Assembly: GCA_017396055.1 (NCBI GenBank)
Contig: JAFQND010000227.1
Span: forward strand, 1 to 7,496
Origin: Oscillospiraceae bacterium
GTDB taxonomy: Bacteria; Bacillota; Clostridia; Oscillospirales; Ruminococcaceae
Length of the DNA: 7,496 nt
Direction: 5' to 3'
Made by a program: the position numbers and the translations under genes. The notes under the pieces are model-generated. The model saw only the letters and a program-made list of their open reading frames with translations, ran no database searches and had not been told where the DNA came from. Positions 1 to 7,496 of this stretch are shown here, in pieces (position 1 is the first letter of the stretch; every line of letters starts with the position of its first letter).

Positions 1-962
1 AAGAAGCTGAAAAAGCTGTTGAGCATTGAGAAAATGATGATCGGAACGGGACCGTCCAGCAGCAGGGTAAAAGCGCCGACGGCGAGAACAGTGGTACCGA
101 CCCACATGGATCTGAAACGTGAGGATTCCTTGATCATCCGGCCGTAGACCATGGCGCCCACAACACCCATGGCGCCCGACAGCAGATTGGAAAGCCCCAC
201 GACAAATTCGCTTGCCACAGCGTCATAAACAAGAAGGTTCAAGAAAAACAGCAGGGTGCCCATGCGGATGCCCTTCATGAAGTTGGCGATCATCAGGCAG
301 TGCATGCGCTTGTTGCCGAAGGCGATCTTCGATGCGACACCATAGTGGATATTCAGATCACCCAGCGGGATATTGGTCAGACCGATCGAAACCATAATGG
401 TGACCGCAGAGACCACAAGACCCAGCCCGAATACTACAAGATATCCTGCGAGACCTTCAAAAGAGCTGATGATCGTGCCGGAAATAAAGGGCGCGATCAG
501 ACCGGCAAGACTTTCGGCCATACTGGTCAGACCAAGGCCTTTGTCGCGGGTCTCGTCCACCAGATAACCGCCCAGTCCCAGATTGTTGGCGTACCAGTAG
601 GTGCCGCCGCCCAGTCCCGAGAAGGTCGCCATGATCGGCATGGCTGCCGCCAGATCATCGAACATGACAAAAAACGTCACATACATCAGAAGATACATGA
701 CGATACCCGTCCGCAGGATAAACACGACCGACGTGCGTTTGGTCACCGCCACAGCCAGTGCCATGGTGATACCCATGACAAAATAGCTGATGATATTGAA
801 CTTCATGGCGGCAGCGCTGTCACCGGTGACGCGGATCAGCAGCGTATTCATGAATGCACTGTGCAGACCCGTAAAAATGATATATCCGATATGGGTATAA
901 AAGAATTTGTAGAAGATCCGGCCGAGGCCGCCATAGCCCAGCTTCCCCAGTAATTTTTCCAT
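1..962 (-). CDS. MFS-type (probable sugar/glycoside) transporter, C-terminus cut by window edge
   Basis: The frame starts at the ATG whose first base is 962 and stays open to base 1, giving 320 codons with no stop, so the C-terminus lies outside. A GGAGG SD (968-972) is 5 nt upstream and fixes the start. The protein begins MEKLLGKLGYGG and is strongly hydrophobic. I see about six membrane segments (roughly residues 24-44, 54-73, 79-100, 105-126, 144-166, 169-190). A polar, probably cytoplasmic loop of about 30 residues follows, then four more segments (about 221-243, 252-273, 286-303, 305 onward). This is the 6+6 layout of the major facilitator superfamily. A short basic loop (KRTS, about 75-78) sits between segments 2 and 3, and WYANN and DETRDKG lie in the middle of the N-terminal half. 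It follows the GH38 gene by 49 nt on the same strand with no promoter seen between, so it is probably co-transcribed. Import of mannosides or related oligosaccharides is an inference from that neighbour; the sequence does not show the substrate. A different solute, or export, is possible. Confidence 0.85.
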   Translation of the reverse strand, partial: MEKLLGKLGYGGLGRIFYKFFYTHIGYIIFTGLHSAFMNTLLIRVTGDSAAAMKFNIISYFVMGITMALAVAVTKRTSVVFILRTGIVMYLLMYVTFFVMFDDLAAAMPIMATFSGLGGGTYWYANNLGLGGYLVDETRDKGLGLTSMAESLAGLIAPFISGTIISSFEGLAGYLVVFGLGLVVSAVTIMVSIGLTNIPLGDLNIHYGVASKIAFGNKRMHCLMIANFMKGIRMGTLLFFLNLLVYDAVASEFVVGLSNLLSGAMGVVGAMVYGRMIKESSRFRSMWVGTTVLAVGAFTLLLDGPVPIIIFSMLNSFFSF

Positions 963-973
963 AATAGCCTCCA

Positions 974-995
974 AGGGGAGCCGGAAAGCTCCCCT
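974..995 (-). promoter_or_regulatory. Intergenic hairpin directly upstream of the transporter SD
   Basis: Bases 974-981 (AGGGGAGC) pair perfectly with 988-995 (GCTCCCCT), an 8-bp GC-rich stem with a 6-nt loop. On the minus-strand transcript it lies between the mannosidase stop codon (1012-1014) and the transporter SD (968-972), ending one base before the SD. The transcript 3' of the stem has only UU and then the SD, so it lacks the U-tract of an intrinsic terminator. A role in protecting the upstream mRNA 3' end, in processing, or in tuning the second gene is inference. Confidence 0.6.
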
Positions 996-1011
996 CTTAT
1001 AAGACATTGTA

Positions 1012-4000
1012 TTATTTCATCCAGACGCGGAAGGTGTGCAGACCGAAGGGACCGGTGCGGAAGCTGATCTCGCTGCATTCGACGGGAGCACCTTCCTTAT
1101 CTTCGAGCAGGTTGCATCTCTGCCAGCGCTCGATGGCAAAGTCAGAGGTCAGTTTTACCTCGGGAACGGTGGTGCCGCGGCACTCGTGAACGCGGACAAC
1201 AAAGCCGTCGCCATCCTCAGCCATCTTGACGGCATCGATCTGGATATGATCGCTGTCGGTCTTGAAGATGCACTTGCCGCTCAGAGCGGAAGCGCCCTTT
1301 CTCCAGGTAATGGGCAGGTTCAGTGCGTTTGCTTCGGCGATGACCTCGCCGCCGGCTGCGGGACCCATATGGGGCAGCAGGCTGTAGGTAAAGCTGTGAT
1401 GGCCCATATCTGCGGCAGTATCGGGGTATTTTGCGGATTTCAGCAGGCTCAGAGTCAGGACATTGTCCTTGGCGCTGTGACCGTATTTGCAGTTGTTCAG
1501 CAGGGCGACGCCATAATCGGCTTCTGCCATTTCAGCCCACTTGTGGCCGCAGACCTCGAATCTTGCCAGATCCCAGCTGGTATTCCAGTGGGTGGGGCGT
1601 TCAACATGACCGTACTGGATATCGTAAACGGCCTTGGTGGTGCGGATGTTCAGCGGGAAGACGGCTTTCAGAAGCTTATGGGACTCATGCCATTCAGCCT
1701 CGGTGACAAAGTCGATACGGCGGCTGTCCTTATACAGGATCATATCCTGGGTGAAGGTGGACTCACCGTAGGTGTAAACGGTGCGCAGCACCAGTCTCAG
1801 AGCGGAGTTCTCGACAACAGCGGGAGCGCCGGAAGCGAGGGCGAAGTCGACCTTTTCTTTATAATAGATGTCGATATCCCATGCGTCATAGTTCATGGGA
1901 CGGTCCTCATAGACCTCCAGACGGTTGCCGTGACCGGCCAGGACTTCGCGGGAAGCTTCCTTATCCCAGATGGAATTGATCCAGCCGCTCTCGTCGAGGA
2001 TGATTTTATAGAAGGGAGTCTCCACATAACCGTCGCGGAGATCAACTTCAAAGACAGAGGGAGCTGCCTCGGCTTTGCCGGCTTCTTTGATGGTCTTGAC
2101 TTCCAGAGCCTTCAGTTCCAGGCTGACCAGCACGCCGCCGTCGGCGGGAGCGGTGGACAGAGTATTGCCGCACTCATCCACAAAGCCGGTGCTGCCGCAG
2201 ACGGGCAGGAAGACGGTGTCTTTTCTGGCAAAGCTGGAGGGATTGAAGACGGTATAAACGCCCTGTTCGCCGTCGGTCAGAGCAAATTTCTCAGAAGCGG
2301 CGTCAACGGCATCATAGGCGCCCTGATATTCGATGGCGGAGTCGGCATAAACCTCGTTGATGGAGGAACCGGGGATGATGTCGTGGAACTGGTTGCGCAG
2401 AACGGTCTCCCATGCCTTATAGATGGTCTCGAGGGGATAGCTGCCGCCCAGCAGGACATTCAGACAGCCCAGCCATTCGGTCTGCCACAGCTTCTGTTCC
2501 ATACGGCGGTTCCACTTTTTGTTGCGTGCCTGAGAGGTATAGGTGCCGCGGTGATATTCCAGATACAGCTCACCGTCCCAGGTATGGATATAAGAGTCGG
2601 TCTCGTCGACAGCTTTGTGGGTCTTTTCGAAGAAGTCCTGAATACCGCCCATCTTGACGTGGGGGATACCGGGGATCTTTTCAAGAGCCATGCCGGTCTT
2701 GACCATCTCGCGGTTTGCACCGCCGCCGCCGTCACCGTAACCGTAAGAGATCAGGGTGTCTTTGCTGATTGCCTTGTCCTGGAACATATTCCAGCTGCGC
2801 TGGACAGTCTCGGCGGTGACATCACCGTTATAAGTGGAGAAGAACTTCTCAAGGGGCTGGTTTTCGCTGGGGGTGGTGATGAAATAGGTCAGCATCTCGG
2901 TGCCGTCGATGCCTCTCCACCAGAACAGGTCATGGGGCAGATGGTTATACTGGTTCCAGCTGATCTTGGTGGTCATGAAGGTCTTGATGTTGCAGCCTTT
3001 GAGGATCTGGGGCAGAGCCCAGCTGTAGCCGAATACGTCGGGCAGCCAGAGAGTGGTGCATTCCTTACCGAATTCTTCGCGGATAAAGCGGCAGCCGTGC
3101 AGGAACTGACGGACCAGCGACTCGCCGGCGGTAACGTTGCAGTCTGCTTCCAGCCACATACCGCCGTCAGCTTCCCATTTGCCCTCGGCAACTCTTGCTT
3201 TGATCTGCTCATACAGCTCGGGATAGTCTTCTTTGATATAAGCGCACAGCTGGGGCTGGCTCTGCATGAAATAGAAACCGTCAAACTCTTCCATCAGACG
3301 AAGAGCGGTGGAGAAGGAACGGATGGTCTTCTCACGGGTATGCTTGAGTCTCCAGAGCCATGCCACGTCGATATGGGTGTGGCCGACACAGTGAACGGTA
3401 ACGGGAGAATGTTTCTCCATCTTATCCAGGGACTCCTCCAGAGAGGCCAGAGCATCGCCGACGGTGCCGTAGAAATCGCCGTCCCAGTCGATCAGCAGCA
3501 GAGCTTTGTTCAGAGCGTCCTGCAGTTCAGGCTTCTCGGAGGCATTGTCGGGCAGGATCTTCAGGGTCTGGGTGATGGCGCGGGCATAGTAGTACAGATG
3601 GTCGGCATTCAGGTCGAGGAAGCCGATCTCAGCTTTTTTCAGCTGATGATAATGGGTCACATGGGGGCCGCCGCCTTCCAAACCGGTCCAGAGCATGAAG
3701 GTCAGCTGAACTTCCTTGCCGGCAAAGGTGTCAAAGATAACATCATGATGGAAAGTGTCCACGCCCTGCCAGGGGTGGCCGTCGATGTACAGAAGGGACT
3801 CAAAGCCGGAGTTGTGACCGCCGCCGGTCTTGCCGAAGTCGAACAGGCCGACTACCTGACAGTTTTCGGGGCACTCGGGAAGCTGTACCTCGGTCTGCAG
3901 CCAGAGATAGCGGTCGCGGCCGATAAAGAAATCATTCTGGTTTGCGGTGCCGCCGGAAATCTCACCGGGGAAGGTGTGGTTGACTTCATCCACGCCGGCG

Positions 4001-4104
4001 GTATTTTCCATCGAGCGCATGGGGAAAATACTCTTCATATCGCGGTAGCGCATCTCGGAAAGGGTCTGGGTACGTGCCGCAAGTTTTTCGTTGGTAAAGA
4101 ACAT
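1012..4104 (-). CDS. Glycoside hydrolase family 38 alpha-mannosidase, cytoplasmic
   Basis: This 1030-residue enzyme should hydrolyse terminal alpha-mannosyl linkages by the retaining, zinc-dependent GH38 mechanism. I numbered from the second ATG (4104). An in-frame ATG at 4122 exists, but the GGAGG SD at 4112-4116 lies inside that extension, 7 nt before the 4104 ATG. The N-terminal ~230 residues form the beta-rich accessory region usual in bacterial members. The catalytic domain starts near 236 with HTHIDVAWLW (242-251), where H244 and D246 should be zinc ligands. D356 in LPDVFGYS is the predicted nucleophile. H574 in NQFHDIIPGS is the predicted remaining zinc ligand. The rest is the middle and C-terminal beta-sandwich region. 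Length fits full-size bacterial GH38 proteins, and no key residue is missing. There is no signal peptide or membrane segment, so it probably acts on imported glycans. It leads the transporter gene on the same strand and is divergent from the sialidase-like gene. Exact linkage preference (alpha-1,2/1,3/1,6, or other alpha-mannosides) cannot be read. The codons TTA, CTA and TCA are absent from the gene. Confidence 0.95.
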   Translation of the reverse strand: MFFTNEKLAARTQTLSEMRYRDMKSIFPMRSMENTAGVDEVNHTFPGEISGGTANQNDFFIGRDRYLWLQTEVQLPECPENCQVVGLFDFGKTGGGHNSGFESLLYIDGHPWQGVDTFHHDVIFDTFAGKEVQLTFMLWTGLEGGGPHVTHYHQLKKAEIGFLDLNADHLYYYARAITQTLKILPDNASEKPELQDALNKALLLIDWDGDFYGTVGDALASLEESLDKMEKHSPVTVHCVGHTHIDVAWLWRLKHTREKTIRSFSTALRLMEEFDGFYFMQSQPQLCAYIKEDYPELYEQIKARVAEGKWEADGGMWLEADCNVTAGESLVRQFLHGCRFIREEFGKECTTLWLPDVFGYSWALPQILKGCNIKTFMTTKISWNQYNHLPHDLFWWRGIDGTEMLTYFITTPSENQPLEKFFSTYNGDVTAETVQRSWNMFQDKAISKDTLISYGYGDGGGGANREMVKTGMALEKIPGIPHVKMGGIQDFFEKTHKAVDETDSYIHTWDGELYLEYHRGTYTSQARNKKWNRRMEQKLWQTEWLGCLNVLLGGSYPLETIYKAWETVLRNQFHDIIPGSSINEVYADSAIEYQGAYDAVDAASEKFALTDGEQGVYTVFNPSSFARKDTVFLPVCGSTGFVDECGNTLSTAPADGGVLVSLELKALEVKTIKEAGKAEAAPSVFEVDLRDGYVETPFYKIILDESGWINSIWDKEASREVLAGHGNRLEVYEDRPMNYDAWDIDIYYKEKVDFALASGAPAVVENSALRLVLRTVYTYGESTFTQDMILYKDSRRIDFVTEAEWHESHKLLKAVFPLNIRTTKAVYDIQYGHVERPTHWNTSWDLARFEVCGHKWAEMAEADYGVALLNNCKYGHSAKDNVLTLSLLKSAKYPDTAADMGHHSFTYSLLPHMGPAAGGEVIAEANALNLPITWRKGASALSGKCIFKTDSDHIQIDAVKMAEDGDGFVVRVHECRGTTVPEVKLTSDFAIERWQRCNLLEDKEGAPVECSEISFRTGPFGLHTFRVWMK

Positions 4105-4124
4105 GATCCATCCTCCAGACATAT

Positions 4125-4147
4125 CCGAAACCGTTTTTTCGGTTCCG
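4125..4147 (-). promoter_or_regulatory. Hairpin in the mannosidase 5' leader
   Basis: In the predicted minus-strand transcript, bases 4147-4140 pair with 4133-4126, giving eight pairs with one G-U wobble and a loop of six A residues. It lies in a leader of about 93 nt, some 9 nt before the SD (4112-4116). There is no U-tract after it, so it is not an intrinsic terminator. A role in mRNA stability or translation is possible but unproven. Confidence 0.4.
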
Positions 4148-4203
4148 TAATCGTTTTCTTAAAAGAAGAAACGGCTTTCGCCTTTGCATAAAAGCTCATT
4201 TTA

Positions 4204-4232
4204 AATCTAACACAGCCCCTGCCCGCTGTCAA
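4204..4232 (-). promoter_or_regulatory. Sigma-70-type promoter for the mannosidase-transporter operon
   Basis: On the minus strand a perfect -35 box TTGACA (4232-4227) is followed after exactly 17 nt by TAGATT (4209-4204), a four-of-six match to the -10 consensus. Transcription would start near 4197, leaving a leader of about 93 nt before the mannosidase ATG. The spacer carries an interrupted palindrome, ACAGC (4212-4216) and GCTGT (4225-4229), which could be an operator. No transcription factor gene is present in the window. Confidence 0.75.
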
Positions 4233-4301
4233 TCAATTCCGGGAAAATCGACTGGCGAAAATCCGGCAGTTTTTTTGACGATTTCAACAAAATTAAGTGG
4301 A

Positions 4302-4330
4302 TTGAAATTCACATAGAAATGCTATATAAT
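4302..4330 (+). promoter_or_regulatory. Sigma-70-type promoter for the sialidase-like gene
   Basis: TTGAAA (4302-4307), five of six to the -35 consensus, is followed after 17 nt by a perfect TATAAT (4325-4330). The start would be near 4337, about 30 nt before the ATG at 4367. AT-rich sequence upstream (4270-4300) could act as an UP element. The -35 box is one half of an inverted repeat, ATTTCAA (4281-4287) with TTGAAAT (4302-4308), which could be an operator. Confidence 0.8.
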
Positions 4331-4366
4331 CAAATCAGAAACTCTGACAGAAAGTGAGCGATCATT

Positions 4367-5446
4367 ATGCCCGGAAAGATCATCCGCGACCTTGCCCCCT
4401 CTGAAGGCAATCCCCGCAACAGCGAAGGCGCTTTTCTGACTCTTGAAAACGGTGAGATCCTTTTTATTTACAGTGCTTTTAAAGGCAGCAGCAGCAGCGA
4501 CCACGCCTATACCGACCTGAAAGCGCTGCGCTCCTATGACGGAGGCGAGACTTTCGTTGATGAGGGCGTCGTACTGACCTGTGAAGGAGAAGACGGCGTC
4601 AATACCATGTCTGTTTCCCTTCTGGAAATGGCAAACGGTGATATCGGTCTGTTTTACCTTGTCCGTACCACCTATACCCTGATGAGAATGTTCCTGCGCC
4701 GCTCTTCCGACGGCGGACATACCTGGAGCGACCGGGTCTGCTGCATGAAAGAGGGCTATTATGTGGTCAACAACGACCGCGTCACCCGCCTCTCCGACGG
4801 AAGGATCCTCCTGCCCTCCGCTTCCCATCGGGCATTCCTGAAGCCGGACGGCCAGCCCGGATACGACAGTGCCTCCGAAATAGTATGGTTCTGCTCCGAC
4901 GATGACGGATACACCTGGTACGAACTGCCGAAGAAATACACCATGGGCGATCTTGCCCACTGCCGCTCCGGCCTGCAGGAGCCGGGTGTTGTCGAGCTTT
5001 CTCCCGGCGTACTGTGGAGCTGGGCTCGTACCGATATCGGCAGACAGTATGAGAGCTTTTCGGTAGACGGCGGTCTCAGCTGGACCACCGCGCAGCCTTC
5101 CTGGTTTACTTCTCCCTGTTCGCCCCTGTGCATGAAGCGGCTCAGAGACAATAGACTCGTCGCTGTCTGGAACCCTGTCCCCATCGCAAACGGTCAGTCG
5201 GAACAAATCGACGGCATCTGGACCGGCGGACGCACCCCTCTGGTCATTGCTTTCAGCGCGGACAACGGAAAAACCTTCTCCGATCCCATCGTTCTCGAGC
5301 AGGAAAAGAACCGCGGTTATTGCTATACCGCCATCCATGAGATCGAAGACGGTCTGCTGCTGGCTTACTGTGCCGGCGGCCCCGAAGACGGTTCCTGTCT
5401 GTGCAGACTGCGTATCCGCAAGGTTTTGTGGGAAGAACTGCAGTAA
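4367..5446 (+). CDS. Sialidase-fold (BNR/Asp-box) putative glycoside hydrolase, cytoplasmic
   Basis: The 359-residue protein has five Asp-box motifs of the S-x-D-x-G-x-[TS]-[FW] type: SYDGGETF (56-63), SSDGGHTW (113-120), SDDDGYTW (177-184), SVDGGLSW (232-239) and SADNGKTF (297-304). These mark a six-bladed sialidase beta-propeller. Its size is that of a bare catalytic domain. Other conserved-looking elements are NSEGAFL (18-24), NNDRVTRL (135-142), QEPG (204-207) and YTAI (320-323). The last sits where GH33 enzymes have their nucleophilic tyrosine, by my by-eye alignment around the following DG. The arginine-containing [FY]RIP motif of classical GH33 sialidases is not visible near the N-terminus, so activity on sialic acid is uncertain. 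There is no signal peptide or membrane segment, which suggests action on imported glycans. The start is supported by promoter placement; the SD is weak (AGTGAG about 9 nt upstream). Divergence from the GH38 gene suggests a shared pathway. A hydrolase or lyase for another sugar acid or glycoside is an alternative. Confidence 0.8.
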   Translation: MPGKIIRDLAPSEGNPRNSEGAFLTLENGEILFIYSAFKGSSSSDHAYTDLKALRSYDGGETFVDEGVVLTCEGEDGVNTMSVSLLEMANGDIGLFYLVRTTYTLMRMFLRRSSDGGHTWSDRVCCMKEGYYVVNNDRVTRLSDGRILLPSASHRAFLKPDGQPGYDSASEIVWFCSDDDGYTWYELPKKYTMGDLAHCRSGLQEPGVVELSPGVLWSWARTDIGRQYESFSVDGGLSWTTAQPSWFTSPCSPLCMKRLRDNRLVAVWNPVPIANGQSEQIDGIWTGGRTPLVIAFSADNGKTFSDPIVLEQEKNRGYCYTAIHEIEDGLLLAYCAGGPEDGSCLCRLRIRKVLWEELQ

Positions 5447-5471
5447 AAGCGCAAAAAATGTTTCTCAGCCA

Positions 5472-5500
5472 TTGACATCCGGTGAACTGTTCGCTATAAT
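5472..5500 (+). promoter_or_regulatory. Consensus sigma-70-type promoter for alaS
   Basis: TTGACA (5472-5477), a 17-nt spacer and TATAAT (5495-5500) give a perfect vegetative promoter. Transcription would start near 5507, just upstream of the T-box stem I. It starts only 25 bp after the stop codon of the sialidase-like gene, and no terminator is visible in that gap. Strong constitutive initiation with control at attenuation fits a housekeeping synthetase. Confidence 0.9.
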
Positions 5501-5508
5501 AAATATGT

Positions 5509-5536
5509 TATGAACAGAACATCGGCTATGAACAGA
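5509..5536 (+). repeat. Tandem 10-bp repeat at the 5' end of the T-box transcript
   Basis: TATGAACAGA occurs at 5509-5518 and again at 5527-5536, an 18-bp period. The second copy supplies the K-turn strand and the CAGA arm of stem I. The first copy lies at the predicted transcript start and could in principle pair with the same TCTG (5610-5613). It may be functional, or a chance or relict duplication. Confidence 0.7.
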
Positions 5537-5706
5537 TCAAGCGGTGGGAAGCTGCTTCAGAGAGAGAGCCATCCGGTGAAAGGCTCTTGCAGAAGAAGAC
5601 CGTGTGCCGTCTGGGAGCCGCGCGAAAAACGCGCCGTCCTCTCCGCGTTAAGGAGACCTAAAGCGGCAGAGCCATGCTCTGCAAAATGGGTGGTACCACG
5701 GAATCC

Positions 5707-5740
5707 AAAAGGTTTCGTCCCAACGGGACGGGACCTTTTT
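5707..5740 (+). terminator. T-box intrinsic terminator before alaS
   Basis: Bases 5707-5721 pair with 5725-5739 over 15 positions, including two G-U wobbles, around an AAC loop. The 3' arm ends in TTTTT (5736-5740) followed by CTATTT. Its 5' arm contains CGTCCC (5716-5721), which also forms the 3' side of the antiterminator, so the two structures are mutually exclusive. It may also end transcripts arriving from the sialidase-like gene. Confidence 0.93.
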
Positions 5741-5796
5741 CTATTTATCTGTCGATCCCGAAACTGTTCAAAAAATCCAGAAAGGAATGAACTCCT

Positions 5797-7496
<1,700 letters not shown>

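Larger units (their letters stand above)
4105..4366. other. Divergent intergenic region between mannosidase and sialidase-like genes
   Basis: This 262-bp AT-richer stretch holds no gene. It contains one promoter for each direction (minus: 4204-4232; plus: 4302-4330), with the two -35 boxes about 70 bp apart. It also has a direct repeat GAAAATC (4243-4249 and 4257-4263, 14-bp period) between the promoters and inverted repeats overlapping each promoter. The arrangement suits shared control of the two glycosidase genes by one regulator, which must be encoded elsewhere. Confidence 0.8.
5507..5740 (+). promoter_or_regulatory. T-box riboswitch (tRNA-Ala sensing) in the alaS leader
   Basis: Stem I: CGGCT (5523-5527) pairs with AGCCG (5616-5620). 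A K-turn-like ATGAA/GG follows, then CAGA (5533-5536) with TCTG (5610-5613), CGGT/ACCG (5542-5545/5599-5602), CTGC/GCAG (5552-5555/5589-5592), an AGAGAG bulge (5559-5564), AGAGCC/GGCTCT (5565-5570/5582-5587) and a GGTGAAA apical loop. The specifier is GCC (5606-5608), an Ala codon, followed by a purine. Two short helices follow (5620-5624/5630-5634 and 5640-5644/5652-5656), the latter with a GCGTTAA loop. Stem III is GCAGAGC (5666-5672) with GCTCTGC (5676-5682). The T-box core is AATGGGTGGTACCACG (5685-5700). The antiterminator pairs GGG (5688-5690) with CCC (5719-5721) and ACG (5698-5700) with CGT (5716-5718). Its TGGT bulge (5691-5694) matches the ACCA end expected of tRNA-Ala. Uncharged tRNA-Ala should stabilise the antiterminator and allow alaS expression. 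Confidence 0.96.

Noticed and set aside
995..1004. Perfect 10-bp palindrome TCTTATAAGA before the transporter gene
   Set aside because: It is short and AT-rich, with no -35 box at a proper distance, so neither a promoter nor an operator is supported.
4105..4122. N-terminal extension of the mannosidase from the ATG at 4122
   Set aside because: The extension contains the GGAGG ribosome-binding site of the downstream ATG and adds no conserved sequence.
1036..4191. 1051-codon plus-strand open frame opposite the mannosidase
   Set aside because: It is codon-aligned with a clear GH38 gene, resembles no family I know, and follows from absence of TTA, CTA and TCA codons in the sense strand.
4184..4197. 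Possible catabolite-response (cre) site TGCATAAAAGCTCA
   Set aside because: It lacks the central CG of the cre consensus and has poor half-site symmetry.
4238..4276. Terminator-like CCGG...CCGG followed by seven T on the plus strand
   Set aside because: The possible stem is only four plus three pairs with large loops, and no plus-strand transcript enters this region.
4322..5338. 338-codon minus-strand open frame opposite the sialidase-like gene
   Set aside because: It is aligned codon-for-codon with the sense gene, whose five Asp boxes identify the real frame.

Overview
The window looks like chromosomal DNA of a moderately GC-rich Clostridia member, probably Oscillospiraceae/Ruminococcaceae-like. 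This is inferred from the alanyl-tRNA synthetase sequence, its T-box leader (a mostly Firmicutes device), SD motifs of the GGAGG type, and the carbohydrate gene content. There are no mobile elements, CRISPR arrays, tRNA or rRNA genes.

Layout: two genes lie on the minus strand (right to left), a GH38 alpha-mannosidase (4104 to 1012) followed by an MFS-type transporter (962 to beyond the left edge, so its C-terminus is missing). A 262-bp intergenic region with two back-to-back sigma-70-type promoters separates them from two plus-strand genes. These are a small cytoplasmic sialidase-fold (Asp-box/BNR) protein at 4367-5446 and alaS from 5797 to beyond the right edge. Between the last two lies an independent consensus promoter and a complete T-box riboswitch with GCC (Ala) specifier, antiterminator and terminator.

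How the genes may work together: the mannosidase, the transporter and the sialidase-like enzyme form a compact glycan-use locus. The transporter probably imports short mannosides or related glycans, and two signal-peptide-less enzymes would act on them inside the cell. The substrate cannot be read from the sequence. alaS is an unrelated housekeeping gene that marks the locus boundary. It is controlled by uncharged tRNA-Ala, and its T-box terminator may also be the only terminator for transcripts from the sialidase-like gene.

No clearly unprecedented system is evident. The points most worth checking are the sialidase-like enzyme without an obvious RIP motif, paired with a GH38 enzyme; repeat structures overlapping both divergent promoters; an intergenic hairpin directly before the transporter SD; and a 10-bp tandem duplication at the 5' end of the T-box. 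Very long antisense open frames opposite every gene are explained by codon use.
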